A DNA stretch of 58,638 nucleotides from Butyrivibrio sp. (GTDB lineage: Bacteria; Bacillota; Clostridia; Lachnospirales; Lachnospiraceae): NCBI GenBank assembly GCA_014799955.1, contig JAAVHB010000023.1:1-58638 (forward strand), read 5' to 3'. The position numbers and the translations under genes were made by a program. This document shows positions 34,068 through 42,986 of this stretch, piece after piece (the first letter of the stretch is position 1; each line of letters begins with the position of its first letter). A model generated the notes under the pieces. That model saw nothing but the letters and a program-made list of their open reading frames with translations. It ran no database searches and was not told the origin of the DNA.

Positions 34068-35483
34068 CTATACGTCCTCCTTTCTGACAGCCTCCTCGTA
34101 TAAGAGCCTGCGCCTGCTGCCTATTGCCAGCGGCAGAATCAGCATTACCGCCTTAAATACATTATCCGCAATCATGCAGTACCATACTCCCTTTAAATCA
34201 GCATTCCACAGGTTTATGCTGAGAAATGTCATAAAAATTCTCACGCCCCACATTCCGAGACTCTCGATTATAAAAGCGTATTTCGTGCGCCCCAGTCCGT
34301 ACAGAATCCCTTCGCTCACTATCATCAATCCGAAAAACGGCTCCGAAAACGCGACAAGCCTTAACATTCTCGCTCCGAGCGCCGCAGCATTCGGGCTGTT
34401 TGTCATAAGGCGCATCAGCGGGTGCGCTACCCAGAACAAAATCACTCCGCTCGCAACCATCATTCCCATAGTTACAAAAACGCTCAGATAGCTTATGTCG
34501 GACAGCTTCTGCCTGTCGCCCTCGCCCCTTGCGATTCCGACCAACGCCGAAGTCGCCGTCCTCAATCCGTAGCCCGGAATATAAAAAATCGTTTCCGCCG
34601 TAACCGCAATGGAATGCGCCGCGAAAACCGTCGTTCCCATTCCCGAAACAAGCCTTGCAAAAACAACATATCCAAAGCAGGATACCACACCCGTTCCGAG
34701 TACGGGCAGACTGACTTTAACACACTCGGCAATCAGCCCCTTATCAATGCGCCACTCCTTGAAGTGCCAGCCAAGATGCTTATTACGCCTGTATACGGCA
34801 AACATGAGCGTACCCGACAGGATATATGAAATTGCGGATGCAAGCGCCGCTCCCGTAACGCCGAGCTTCAGCGCATATATGAGCAGATAATTCAGTCCGG
34901 CGTTGACTGCATTTGCCGCAAGATTAACCAGCATCGGCGTTCTGGTATCCTTTGTCGCCCTTATCGCCGCCCCGAGAATCATGGATGCCGACCTGAAAAT
35001 CATCGGCGCGCTTATTATGAAAAAATACCGTGCCGCCTCTTTTTGTATATCCGGCTCCGCTCCCATCCAGACCGGGATATACGGGCTTAAAATCATTGAA
35101 ACGCCGCCAATCAGCACGCCGCAGATTCCCGTCATCAGAAAGACCTGCTGGGAAAGCCTTTTCATAAGCTTTCCGTCCTTTGCCCCGTAAGCCTTGGAAA
35201 TCAGCGCAAGCGCCCCGACTCCTATGGAGCTTGGGACGCTGTTTACCAGCCATGTCACCGTCGCCGTAACGCTTACCGCCGCCGTCGCCTGCTCTCCCAG
35301 ATGCCCGACCATGGCGGTATCGACATACTGGAGAAGCGTTGCCAGAACCTCCTCAACAATCGTCGGTATCGACATAAAAATCAGCGTCCGCAGAATTTCC
35401 TTAAGATTCCGTTCGTAGGGTCTGTAATTATATAATTTTCCGCAATTCCCTTCCTGCGTCTTAGCTAACGGCTTTTTTTCCAT
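34068..35483 (-). CDS. MATE family efflux transporter (second)
   Basis: 471 residues with about 12 helices in two repeats (LIFMSIPTIVEEVLATLLQYVDTAMVGHLG; KVSLPVLGTGVVSCFGYVVFARLVSG). The start is uncertain: the ATG at 35483 has a weak ribosome site, but earlier codons would read through unrelated sequence at the end of the histidine phosphatase gene. It heads the envelope operon. Being placed with a polysaccharide-type glycosidase, a lipid-linked or glycan substrate is conceivable, but drug export is the default expectation. Confidence 0.9.
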   Translation of the reverse strand: MEKKPLAKTQEGNCGKLYNYRPYERNLKEILRTLIFMSIPTIVEEVLATLLQYVDTAMVGHLGEQATAAVSVTATVTWLVNSVPSSIGVGALALISKAYGAKDGKLMKRLSQQVFLMTGICGVLIGGVSMILSPYIPVWMGAEPDIQKEAARYFFIISAPMIFRSASMILGAAIRATKDTRTPMLVNLAANAVNAGLNYLLIYALKLGVTGAALASAISYILSGTLMFAVYRRNKHLGWHFKEWRIDKGLIAECVKVSLPVLGTGVVSCFGYVVFARLVSGMGTTVFAAHSIAVTAETIFYIPGYGLRTATSALVGIARGEGDRQKLSDISYLSVFVTMGMMVASGVILFWVAHPLMRLMTNSPNAAALGARMLRLVAFSEPFFGLMIVSEGILYGLGRTKYAFIIESLGMWGVRIFMTFLSINLWNADLKGVWYCMIADNVFKAVMLILPLAIGSRRRLLYEEAVRKEDV

Positions 35484-35520
35484 AAGAATACATACCAAAT
35501 TTCCGATAAAAATTTCCGGC

Positions 35521-36303
35521 TCACTGCATAAACGGTGTCGCAAAGGAGCCGTAATACGATACGGGTTCGTTCCCCGCCTTAAGATGCGCCGTACATCCGA
35601 CAAGCTGGCATCTGAAATACGCCTTTCCCGGAACACGTTCCTCCGACGTCACCACTGTAACCGATGAGGTCGGCATAAAAAATCCATGCCAGATTGTGCA
35701 CGGCGACGCGTTTATCAGATGTGCAATCAGTAACGACATTATTCCGAGATGGCAGAAAAACACAAGAGTGGTTCCGTCCGATTTGTCGTTCTTGTAATGC
35801 TCAAGAGTATTGCCGTCGTATTTCATAAATTCGCTAGTCGATACATGCTCCTTCGGCGAATCATAGCACAGACCGTTCCGTTTGTAGTCGTACCGCTCAA
35901 GCAGCCTGTCAAACTCGCCGCATACTCTGTCGTACTCTTTCCTGATATTTCCGCTTTTCATTATTTCGGTGTCGCCCCACTTGTCCAAATCAAAAAGCAG
36001 AGGATTGCCGCTTAAGTATTCGGGGGAAAAATCCCTGCAAAGCTTTTTGCCCCCGGGATTCTCATAGTCGTCCACTACAAAATTGAATTCCTCAAGCCAG
36101 TCAAGGACTACCGGAGAGCGTCCCGCCGCCTCGAAGATAAGCTTTCCCGTATCCTTTGCCCTTCCCATGGGAGAGCTGTAAAATTCGTCCGCGCGCCAGT
36201 TTTTTGCCCTGTCTGCCAAAAGCCTTGCCTCGCGCCATCCCTTTTCGGTCAGCCCGTCCACGTCGTAATCCGGTTCCGCGTGACGGACAAAAATAATCCT
36301 CAT
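35521..36303 (-). CDS. Histidine phosphatase family protein
   Basis: 260 residues. The RHAEPDYD motif at the N-terminus has the phospho-accepting His near residue 7, SSPMGRAKDT the second Arg, and FCHLGIMSLL the second His. The family includes phosphoglycerate mutases and many small-molecule phosphatases; substrate cannot be assigned. The middle insertion (about residues 85-170) is longer than in minimal members. It lies just upstream of the MATE operon and downstream of the PurF-like gene, all on the minus strand. Confidence 0.88.
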   Translation of the reverse strand: MRIIFVRHAEPDYDVDGLTEKGWREARLLADRAKNWRADEFYSSPMGRAKDTGKLIFEAAGRSPVVLDWLEEFNFVVDDYENPGGKKLCRDFSPEYLSGNPLLFDLDKWGDTEIMKSGNIRKEYDRVCGEFDRLLERYDYKRNGLCYDSPKEHVSTSEFMKYDGNTLEHYKNDKSDGTTLVFFCHLGIMSLLIAHLINASPCTIWHGFFMPTSSVTVVTSEERVPGKAYFRCQLVGCTAHLKAGNEPVSYYGSFATPFMQ

Positions 36304-36333
36304 ATTATTATGCTCCTAATCCGTTTGTAAATA

Positions 36334-37740
36334 CTATTCTTTTCCGCTCCAGCAATATGTGCAAAGCTTGCTTTCGTCGATTCCTACCGCCTCTATCATA
36401 TCGTCAAGCCTGTGGAAACGAAGCGAAGTAAAGTTCAGCTTTTTGCGAATGCCTTCAACCATTTTCTCATACTTCTCGGAATTGTAATCGGCATATTCGC
36501 GAAGCACCTCCTCCGACACCTCGCCGCCCTCAAGCTCGCTTATAACCTTTCTCGTAATAAGCTCCATTTCGGAGGAGCTGCGCGAGAAATTCAAAAACTT
36601 GCAGCCGAACACCAAGGGCGGGCACGCCGGACGTATGTGTACCTCTTTCGCTCCGCTTTCATACAGGAATTCCGTAGTTTCGCGAAGCTGCGTCCCCCTT
36701 ACAATCGAGTCGTCAATTATAAGCAGGCTTTTGCCGTTTATCAAATCATGCACGGGCAGAAGCTTCATCTTGGCGATAAGATTTCTCTGCTTTTGTATGG
36801 TCGGCATAAAAGAGCGCGGCCATGTCGGCGTATATTTTATAAAGGGTCTGGAAAAAGGAATGCCCGATTCGTTCGCGTATCCGATAGCGTGCGCCGTTCC
36901 CGAATCCGGAACACCCGCCACAATATCGGGCTTAACATGATCCCTTTTTGCAAGAAGCTTTCCGCAGCGGTACCTCATCTGCTCGACATTTACGCCCTCA
37001 TATGTAGAAGAGGGATAACCGTAGTAAATCCACAGGAAGGTGCATATTTTCATTTCCTTGCCCGGAGCGACGAGCGTCCTCGCGTGCTCGCTGTCAATAA
37101 CCACAATCTCTCCCGGTCCAAGCTCTCTGTAATCTGTATAGCCGAGATTCAGATAGGAAAAGCTCTCGAACGCCGCGCAGTACGCACCCTCCTTGTGTCC
37201 GAGAACAATCGGAGTTCTTCCCATTTTATCTCTCGCACAGTATATTCCCTTGTCCGTCAGAATAAGCATGGACATTGAGCCCTCAATTATCTCCTGCGCG
37301 TACCTTATTCCGTCAATAAAATTATCCTTCTGGTTGATAATTGACGCCACCAACTCCGTCGCGTTAATCTCACCGTTGCTCATCTGGAAAAAATGCGTCT
37401 TATTTTTAAGTATCTCCGCCGTAATTTCCTCGGCGTTGTTTATTTTGCCCACCGTCGCTATCGCAAAGCTTCCGTGGTGGGAACGAACGAGAATCGGCTG
37501 CGCCTCATAGTCCGATATACAGCCTATTCCGAAGGTGCCGTGCATTGAATTGGCTTCCTTCTCAAATTTTGTACGGAAAGGTGAATTCTCAATCTTGTGT
37601 ATGGATTTCTCAAATCCCGTTTCACTGTCATACACTGCAAGTCCCGCGCGTCTTGTTCCCAGATGCGAATGATAGTCTGTTCCGAAAAACAAGTCAAACA
37701 CACAGTCCTCTTTTGATGCTACTCCAAAAAAACCTCCCAT
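36334..37740 (-). CDS. purF: Amidophosphoribosyltransferase-like protein lacking the N-terminal Cys
   Basis: 468 residues. An N-terminal class II glutamine-amidotransferase (Ntn) fold is followed by a phosphoribosyltransferase domain with the PRPP loop SLLIIDDSIVRGTQLRET. Canonical PurF begins M-C-G-(V/I), with Cys1 as glutaminase nucleophile; this protein begins MGGFFGVASKEDC, so Gly replaces it and the next Cys is 13 residues in. It may therefore use free ammonia, or have another role. AGGAGG directly precedes this ATG, so the start is secure and no alternative Cys-start is available. A canonical copy may exist elsewhere in the genome. Confidence 0.85.
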   Translation of the reverse strand: MGGFFGVASKEDCVFDLFFGTDYHSHLGTRRAGLAVYDSETGFEKSIHKIENSPFRTKFEKEANSMHGTFGIGCISDYEAQPILVRSHHGSFAIATVGKINNAEEITAEILKNKTHFFQMSNGEINATELVASIINQKDNFIDGIRYAQEIIEGSMSMLILTDKGIYCARDKMGRTPIVLGHKEGAYCAAFESFSYLNLGYTDYRELGPGEIVVIDSEHARTLVAPGKEMKICTFLWIYYGYPSSTYEGVNVEQMRYRCGKLLAKRDHVKPDIVAGVPDSGTAHAIGYANESGIPFSRPFIKYTPTWPRSFMPTIQKQRNLIAKMKLLPVHDLINGKSLLIIDDSIVRGTQLRETTEFLYESGAKEVHIRPACPPLVFGCKFLNFSRSSSEMELITRKVISELEGGEVSEEVLREYADYNSEKYEKMVEGIRKKLNFTSLRFHRLDDMIEAVGIDESKLCTYCWSGKE

Positions 37741-37771
37741 AACTTTCCTCCGGTATAAAAATATTATGTCA

Positions 37772-37796
37772 TAAGCCCCGCCGCAAAGACGGGGCT
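37772..37796 (-). terminator. Hairpin after the GH5-type gene
   Basis: AAGCCCC pairs with GGGGCTT across a short GC-rich loop, between the GH5-type stop and the PurF-like start. No strong T tract follows on the minus strand. Confidence 0.6.
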
Positions 37797-37812
37797 TCAA
37801 GCCGTCTTAAAT

Positions 37813-39051
37813 CTACTTTGCCGCCTCTTTTGAAGCTACCTCTTTTGCTCCGTCAATGAAATCCTCAAGACTTCCGCAGTCGTCAACTCCGTTTGAGGTC
37901 CACGCAAACAGTCCGTTCCAGCCGTTGCCGTACACGCTGGTATAGCATTCCGAGGGCGACATATCCTTGGAGCCGTTTGTATTGCTGGTCATTCCGGTTG
38001 CGGGAAACTCGCCGAGTACCGCGGGCTTGGTTCCGTCAAGTCCGAAGGTTACGGGGTCCTTATCAAACGGGAATCCGTACCACGGAGCCTCCCACTCATA
38101 GAAATGCGTAGAATAAAAATCAAGATACGCAAGCTCGCTGTCATATACACTCTGCAAATACTTATCCGAACCGAAATTTCCCGAATATTTGTCGCTGTTG
38201 TATTTTATCATGCCGAATCCGACCGTTACAAGTATATCGCTGTTCGCGTGGATTGCCGCCGCCTCTCTTGCCCAAAGCGCGCCGAGCTTATCCCACGGAA
38301 TTTTGCCGCACTCGTCATTCTCGTGTATCCAGTCAGGCTCGTTGCACAAATCAATCGACCAAAGCGAATCGTACGCGTCATACCTCTTGCAGAAGGGAAT
38401 AACATAATTATCCACATACGAATCCATTGCCATCTCATCGTCAAGCATTGCGCGCCACGACGCGTATTTTTTGTTTGAATCCTTGAAATGGTCAAAGGAC
38501 ATGAGCGTTGCCATAATATATATTCCGTTTTCCTCCGCTGCCTTGAAAAGAGAATCCAAATCCTTCCAGTGCTTCGGCATTGCCGCAACAACATATCCGT
38601 CGTCCTTTATGCTTATGCCGACGTCACCGTTACAGGAAATCCATACGCGCACGGCATTGATTCCCGCCTCATGAAGCTCGGCAAAATGACTGTTCCAGAA
38701 CGAGCTGCTGAAGCTTCCTCCGAAATCGTTCCACTTATCCCACGGCGTATTTACTCCGTTCATAAATATCTTCTCGCCGTCTACCACAAAATCGGTTCCG
38801 TCCACCTCAATCTTGCCGGGAATTATCGAATTAACAGTGCTCTTATCCATTTCCTCCGGCATAAGTATAGCCGAGGTTTCGGCCTCTCCCTCTGTGGTTT
38901 CGGCAGGCACCTCGCCGTCTCCGGTCTGCTGTTCCGTTACGGCATCGGTCTTATCGACATTATCGCTGCTCTCCTCCTTGCCGCACGCAAAAAGGCCAAG
39001 GCACATAATTCCCGCCAGCAGAATGGCGGTTAATCTCTTTAAAATTTTCAT
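37813..39051 (-). CDS. Secreted GH5-type cellulase-family lipoprotein
   Basis: 412 residues. The signal peptide has lipobox LFA-C at residue 23, followed by an acidic Thr/Glu linker and a TIM-barrel glycosidase domain from about residue 75. FAELHEAGINAVRVWIS marks the early barrel, WSIDLCNEPDW holds the acid/base Glu after Asn, and PAVLGEFPATG the nucleophile Glu. The layout fits GH5-type beta-mannanases or endoglucanases. Tethered outside the cell, it could release oligosaccharides for the ABC importer at the window's left end. The start ATG follows TTAGGAGGAG, part of the leader motif at 39066-39114. Confidence 0.88.
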   Translation of the reverse strand: MKILKRLTAILLAGIMCLGLFACGKEESSDNVDKTDAVTEQQTGDGEVPAETTEGEAETSAILMPEEMDKSTVNSIIPGKIEVDGTDFVVDGEKIFMNGVNTPWDKWNDFGGSFSSSFWNSHFAELHEAGINAVRVWISCNGDVGISIKDDGYVVAAMPKHWKDLDSLFKAAEENGIYIMATLMSFDHFKDSNKKYASWRAMLDDEMAMDSYVDNYVIPFCKRYDAYDSLWSIDLCNEPDWIHENDECGKIPWDKLGALWAREAAAIHANSDILVTVGFGMIKYNSDKYSGNFGSDKYLQSVYDSELAYLDFYSTHFYEWEAPWYGFPFDKDPVTFGLDGTKPAVLGEFPATGMTSNTNGSKDMSPSECYTSVYGNGWNGLFAWTSNGVDDCGSLEDFIDGAKEVASKEAAK

Positions 39052-39065
39052 TGATGCTTCTCCTC

Positions 39066-39114
39066 CTAACATTCCCGCGAGGCACTCTCTTCTTTGTGCC
39101 GAACGGGACTTTCA
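39066..39114 (-). ncRNA. Structured mRNA leader motif, copy B
   Basis: The RNA reads GAAAGUCCCGUUCGGCAC, a 10-base loop, then GUGCCUCGCGGGAAUGUUAG, ending at the AGGAGG ribosome site of the GH5-type gene. Relative to copy A the inner helix changes GGCGC/GCGCC to GGCAC/GUGCC, a compensatory change. The loop differs while GAAAGUCCC and GGG-A/G-UGUUAG are kept. Confidence 0.6.
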
Positions 39115-39188
39115 TCTAATACAAACTATGTATTTTATTTCATTATAATTAATCAGGGGAACTTATGTCAAAAAAAAAACAAAAAAAC

Positions 39189-39212
39189 AGCGGTTCGATT
39201 TCTCAAACCGCC
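39189..39212 (-). terminator. Terminator of the ABC exporter operon
   Basis: AGCGGTT pairs with the AACCGC arm around about 10 bases, followed on the minus strand by TTTTTTTG and a further T run. Confidence 0.85.
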
Positions 39213-39234
39213 GTATCACTTTTATCTGCCTTTA

Positions 39235-39897
39235 CTATAGAACAACCTGACCGTCCTTCAGGCTGATAACTCTGTCGCAATGATTTGCTACATTCAAATC
39301 ATGTGTTACTATAACTATGGTTTTACCCTCTTCGCTTATAGTCCTTAATAAAGCGATAATCTGCTCCGAGGTTTTTGTATCAAGCGCTCCTGTCGGCTCG
39401 TCGGCAAGAATTATCGACGGCTCGGCTGCAATTGCTCTCGCTATGGCAACTCTTTGCTTTTCGCCTCCGGATAAATCCACAACCTTTTTCTTGATCAATT
39501 CTTCAATGCCAACCAATTCGGCGATATTGTATGCCCTCCTCTTCATTTTGGAATAGCTTTGAGAGGTAAAATAAAGCGGTAACATAATATTGAACATAGC
39601 TGTCTGATGATTTACCAAAGAATAGTCCTGCATCACAAAACCAAGCTTTTTGTTCCTGAATTTCGCCTTTTCGCTTTCGGACAAGGTTTCAAGGTGGGCA
39701 CCGTCTACAATGCACTCGCCCGACGTAGGAGAATCAAGTGTTCCTATAATGTTAAGAAGCGTACTTTTCCCCGAGCCGGATTTGCCGAGAATGGCGGTCA
39801 TACCGCCCTTTTCTATCTCAAGATTTAATTTTTTAAGCACCGGATATATATTTTTCCCGTTCTTATAGCTTTTGGATATGTCAACGCATTTTATCAT
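39235..39897 (-). CDS. ABC transporter ATP-binding protein (MacB/LolD-like)
   Basis: 220 residues, a stand-alone ATPase. Walker A is GKSGSGKST, the Q-loop FVMQDYSLV, the signature LSGGEKQRVAIARA, Walker B ILADEPTGALD, and the H-loop His in VTHD. The subgroup matches MacB/LolD-type exporters and peptide-resistance transporters. Its start overlaps the stop of the preceding permease gene as ATGA, so stoichiometric coupling is likely. The earlier in-frame start codons fall inside the permease gene and were rejected. Confidence 0.93.
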   Translation of the reverse strand: MIKCVDISKSYKNGKNIYPVLKKLNLEIEKGGMTAILGKSGSGKSTLLNIIGTLDSPTSGECIVDGAHLETLSESEKAKFRNKKLGFVMQDYSLVNHQTAMFNIMLPLYFTSQSYSKMKRRAYNIAELVGIEELIKKKVVDLSGGEKQRVAIARAIAAEPSIILADEPTGALDTKTSEQIIALLRTISEEGKTIVIVTHDLNVANHCDRVISLKDGQVVL

Positions 39898-40859
39898 AAC
39901 GAATTCCTCCTGTACAAATCTATCGGTGAAAATCCCGTAAGCATAATAATCTGCGCAATTCCCGAAACCGCAAGCATTGCCGCCGCCGAACATATGCAGA
40001 TATAACATTCCTCGGATGTCAGCTTCATCGCCCAATTTGATATATCGATATTAAACAGCTCTGCCAATCCGTTAAAGTTTATTATTATCAGACAGGAAAC
40101 CACACACGGAATCGCCGATACAAACAGCATGGCAATAATGCCAATAAGGCATATCCTTATTTTGTTTCCGCCGCATAAATAATAGACGGCGTAATCAGCC
40201 AGTCTGCTGTCAATAATAAGTATCGTTATGACAAGGCAGGAAAAAATAAGCACGCCCATCATTATTTTCGGTATAAGAAGCTGTCTTTTTATTTCCGCAA
40301 CAGTCGTACTCAACTTATTGTCAACCGCCTCCGACACCGGAACATAATAGCCACACTCCTCAAGATACGCTCTCACACTGTCCTTTTCCGGCACCGATAT
40401 TTTGTCATTATAAATAATGTAAAAATTACGGCACAGCATGGAATCTCCGTTTATATCCGGATTTTCAAAGCTGTCCGCCGATTCGCATATAGGCTCTTCA
40501 CCTGCTATAACGTCCTCCGGCTCCAGCCTGTCTGTGCTTGAACTGAATGCAAGCCCATCTCGCTCCGACGTCGTACTGTAAAGGACCTTTTCAACTCCGT
40601 CAAGCTTCTCTACAATATGTATAATATTTAATGTATCTTCGGCTATAAGTGGCGCAAATCCGTACTGCATAAAATAATCCGCTTCATATATGAACGAATT
40701 TTTCAGCTTATTTATGTCCTGCATTTCATACTCATAGTAACCGTGCATAAAGCTGAGCATCAGCATTGCTAGAGCTACTACAAGCGTTTGCATTGCTATC
40801 ATACCTTTGTTTTTGGTAAAAAAAACCGATATAAGCTTAATAATTTTCACTGCTCTCAA
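39894..40859 (-). CDS. ABC transporter permease, FtsX-like (subunit 2)
   Basis: 321 residues. One N-terminal helix (about residues 18-38), a large extracellular domain (about 40-190) and three C-terminal helices (LIPKIMMGVLIFSCLVITILI onwards) form the classic FtsX/MacB topology. It overlaps both neighbours by four bases. With the previous permease it would form a heterodimer driven by the ATPase. MacB-like systems extrude or protect against peptides at the cell surface. Confidence 0.82.
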   Translation of the reverse strand: MRAVKIIKLISVFFTKNKGMIAMQTLVVALAMLMLSFMHGYYEYEMQDINKLKNSFIYEADYFMQYGFAPLIAEDTLNIIHIVEKLDGVEKVLYSTTSERDGLAFSSSTDRLEPEDVIAGEEPICESADSFENPDINGDSMLCRNFYIIYNDKISVPEKDSVRAYLEECGYYVPVSEAVDNKLSTTVAEIKRQLLIPKIMMGVLIFSCLVITILIIDSRLADYAVYYLCGGNKIRICLIGIIAMLFVSAIPCVVSCLIIINFNGLAELFNIDISNWAMKLTSEECYICICSAAAMLAVSGIAQIIMLTGFSPIDLYRRNSL

Positions 40860-41902
40860 TACCTCCTGAAGTCTGCCACCGAATATCTGTAGCTCCTAAA
40901 AAGATGCGGCAGTATAATAATAAACGATAACAACGAGGTAAGAGCTACAACAATAACATAATCCGCAAATGACATATGCACATTGTCATAGAAATTAATT
41001 TTTCGGAAAACAGGATAATATAATGTCAGATGCAGAATAACCGCCGTAACCGAAAGCGCCAGATTCATTATAATATGCTCAAGAAATATTATGCCTATAA
41101 CCTCTCCCTTGCCCGCTCCTACAAGCATATATATTCCATCCTCTTTTTTGCTTGTTTGTATGATGTATTTTACCAAAAAACCAAACACCAGCATCATTGC
41201 AAAAAAACCGAGAGAAATCGAAATAATACCGATACGGTTGTTCTTCTGCTCCTCATCCGCATAAAGCTCGGGCGATTTTACTCCCTGAATTTCCATAAGC
41301 CGCGACAGTTCACCGAGAAACTCTTGGCTGTTCTCGTAAGATAAAACCTGATTAAGATATATCTCGACGTTGGAGGTCTCAAAATTGTTCTCGATATAGC
41401 CCTGCATGGATATAACGCACGTCCCTACGGTATTGCTCCAGCCAACGACCTCATAGCTCCTTCCCTCAAGCTCCACCTTATCCGGCTTGGTTCCGTATTC
41501 CTCGGTTTTCTCGGGAAATATAATATAATTACCGTCATATTTTCCTATGTCAACTATACCTCCGCTTGTAGGAACTATAATTTCATCTTTATAATACGCC
41601 TGTATTTCTACTCCTTCAAAATCAGCCACCTTATGATAAAATATAATATAGCCCGGATTATATCCCTCAATCGTCCTTGTCACCTCAGCGACATCAATAT
41701 TTTCCCCGTCAAGATAAATATTGTAATACCTGTCAATCGAATCGTTCCTGCCCTCCCTCGTGACCGAGGGCATAAAATTATTGTACACATAAATAAATAC
41801 AAGCACACACAGAATATAGCTGCCGATGTAAAGAGCCATCAGCAGCCTTTTCTCATGTAAATATCCTGTTATACGGCTAAAAACAAGACGGAAATAGTTC
41901 AT
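40856..41902 (-). CDS. ABC transporter permease, FtsX-like (subunit 1)
   Basis: 348 residues with the same topology as subunit 2: an N-terminal helix (about 24-45), an extracellular domain (about 46-230) and three helices ending in a basic tail (RSYRYSVADFRRY). The start at 41902 was chosen from AGGTAG spacing; it lies three bases after the stop of the small secreted protein gene. The tight packing indicates that the secreted protein and transporter work together. Confidence 0.82.
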   Translation of the reverse strand: MNYFRLVFSRITGYLHEKRLLMALYIGSYILCVLVFIYVYNNFMPSVTREGRNDSIDRYYNIYLDGENIDVAEVTRTIEGYNPGYIIFYHKVADFEGVEIQAYYKDEIIVPTSGGIVDIGKYDGNYIIFPEKTEEYGTKPDKVELEGRSYEVVGWSNTVGTCVISMQGYIENNFETSNVEIYLNQVLSYENSQEFLGELSRLMEIQGVKSPELYADEEQKNNRIGIISISLGFFAMMLVFGFLVKYIIQTSKKEDGIYMLVGAGKGEVIGIIFLEHIIMNLALSVTAVILHLTLYYPVFRKINFYDNVHMSFADYVIVVALTSLLSFIIILPHLFRSYRYSVADFRRY

Positions 41903-41904
41903 AA

Positions 41905-42348
41905 TCAATCTACCTGCAAAGTATAAATCTTATCAATCTTATTAACTCCCGTTCTGAAGTCAGCATAGTATTCGGCATGCTTGGCATATTTTTGTCCTTT
42001 CACGGAAGCTTTATCACAGTATTCCCATCCTCCCTTAGAAGCGCTTACACCTCTGTCGCTGCTGTCCTTCTGTCCGTCAATCGTAATTATAGTAGTCGCA
42101 AAATAGCCCGGCTCGTTTATCTTCATAAATCCGCCTGCTCTGGTCGATGCATAATCCGTCCACCATAAGGCGCCGCTCTTCGGTGAATATTGAAACGAAA
42201 CATTCCCCGACGCATATGTATATTCATATGATTTTGTAAAATCCTGATTTTTCTTATAATAAGGATACTTTGTTGAAGCTGACGCCTTAACTGCAAACGC
42301 CGCCAATGCTATGATAATTACAGAAATACTTAAAACCAATTTCTTCAT
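41905..42348 (-). CDS. Small secreted protein coupled to the ABC exporter (bacteriocin-like candidate)
   Basis: 147 residues. A Sec signal peptide (cleavage after KASA, about residue 25) is followed by a basic, Tyr/Lys/Trp-rich mature domain of about 120 residues with no Cys pair (one Cys only). I do not recognise the family. Placement directly ahead of two FtsX-type permeases and an ATPase resembles secreted-bacteriocin loci of the lactococcin-972 kind, where the exporter gives self-protection. A role as the exporter's accessory or substrate is equally possible. Confidence 0.65.
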   Translation of the reverse strand: MKKLVLSISVIIIALAAFAVKASASTKYPYYKKNQDFTKSYEYTYASGNVSFQYSPKSGALWWTDYASTRAGGFMKINEPGYFATTIITIDGQKDSSDRGVSASKGGWEYCDKASVKGQKYAKHAEYYADFRTGVNKIDKIYTLQVD

Positions 42349-42495
42349 AATTTTACTTCTCTCAAATTAATATGTTTATTGTATTTATAAGTTTTGCCGT
42401 ATTTTTGCATTATATCATAATGTATTGTTTATGTCAACATGCCTCTATTTAAAGATATATCAAATGATACATATGCCGTATTATTTGAGTAAATC

Positions 42496-42536
42496 AAAAG
42501 GCTCATGCCGCCATCCGCGCAATTTGAGCCCTTTTC
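42496..42536 (-). terminator. Terminator after the frameshifted membrane protein gene
   Basis: AAAAGGCTCA pairs with TGAGCCCTTTT with one bulge around a 19-base loop, immediately after the stop of the 42538-42986 gene. Confidence 0.65.
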
Positions 42537-42537
42537 T

Positions 42538-42986
42538 CTACTTCATATAAATAATATGCCCGGGATTTTCCGTATCAACTCTCTCCCCGTCGTCAACAAG
42601 TATCTCAAAATCCGAAAATCCGTTTTTAACGGAGATTACTCCGAAGTAACAAGTATTTAATACCGCATGATTATATTCCCTGTATATCAGCATGGCATTA
42701 TTCTCTATCCGTAAGTCCTGTACCTCTCCCTCTGTCTGTTCGTAACCTTCTATTTCTATTTTGCCGGAAAAAGAATCCGCCGCCCACAACTTATACGAAT
42801 ACTTGCCGGAAATATATACCTCCGGCTCTCGCTCCTGTGTTTTTCCGTCAATATTACCGCGCTCGTATGCCGTTATCCTCTTATCGACCGATACAGTAAT
42901 GCCATGAAACCGCCAAAATAAAAGAAAGCATATCAGCAGTACACCAAAACATATTCCCACCGCTTTAAACCAATTCGTTTTTTCAT
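42538..42986 (-). pseudogene. Small membrane/secreted protein with frameshift in a poly-A start tract
   Basis: The ATG at 42986, after AGGTGA, is followed by six A; in that frame translation ends after 17 codons. One additional A gives MKKTNWFKAVGICFGVLLIC and then enters the long open frame (about 140 residues, one N-terminal helix, then a beta-rich extracellular domain ending HIIYMK). An in-frame GTG at 42960 could restart translation but has no ribosome site. This is the same defect as in the lipoprotein at 12083: exactly one base short in an A-tract directly after ATG. Confidence 0.65.

Noticed and set aside
36412-37278. Plus-strand open frame inside the PurF-like gene
   Set aside because: Antisense shadow; basic-rich artefactual sequence and no start signal.
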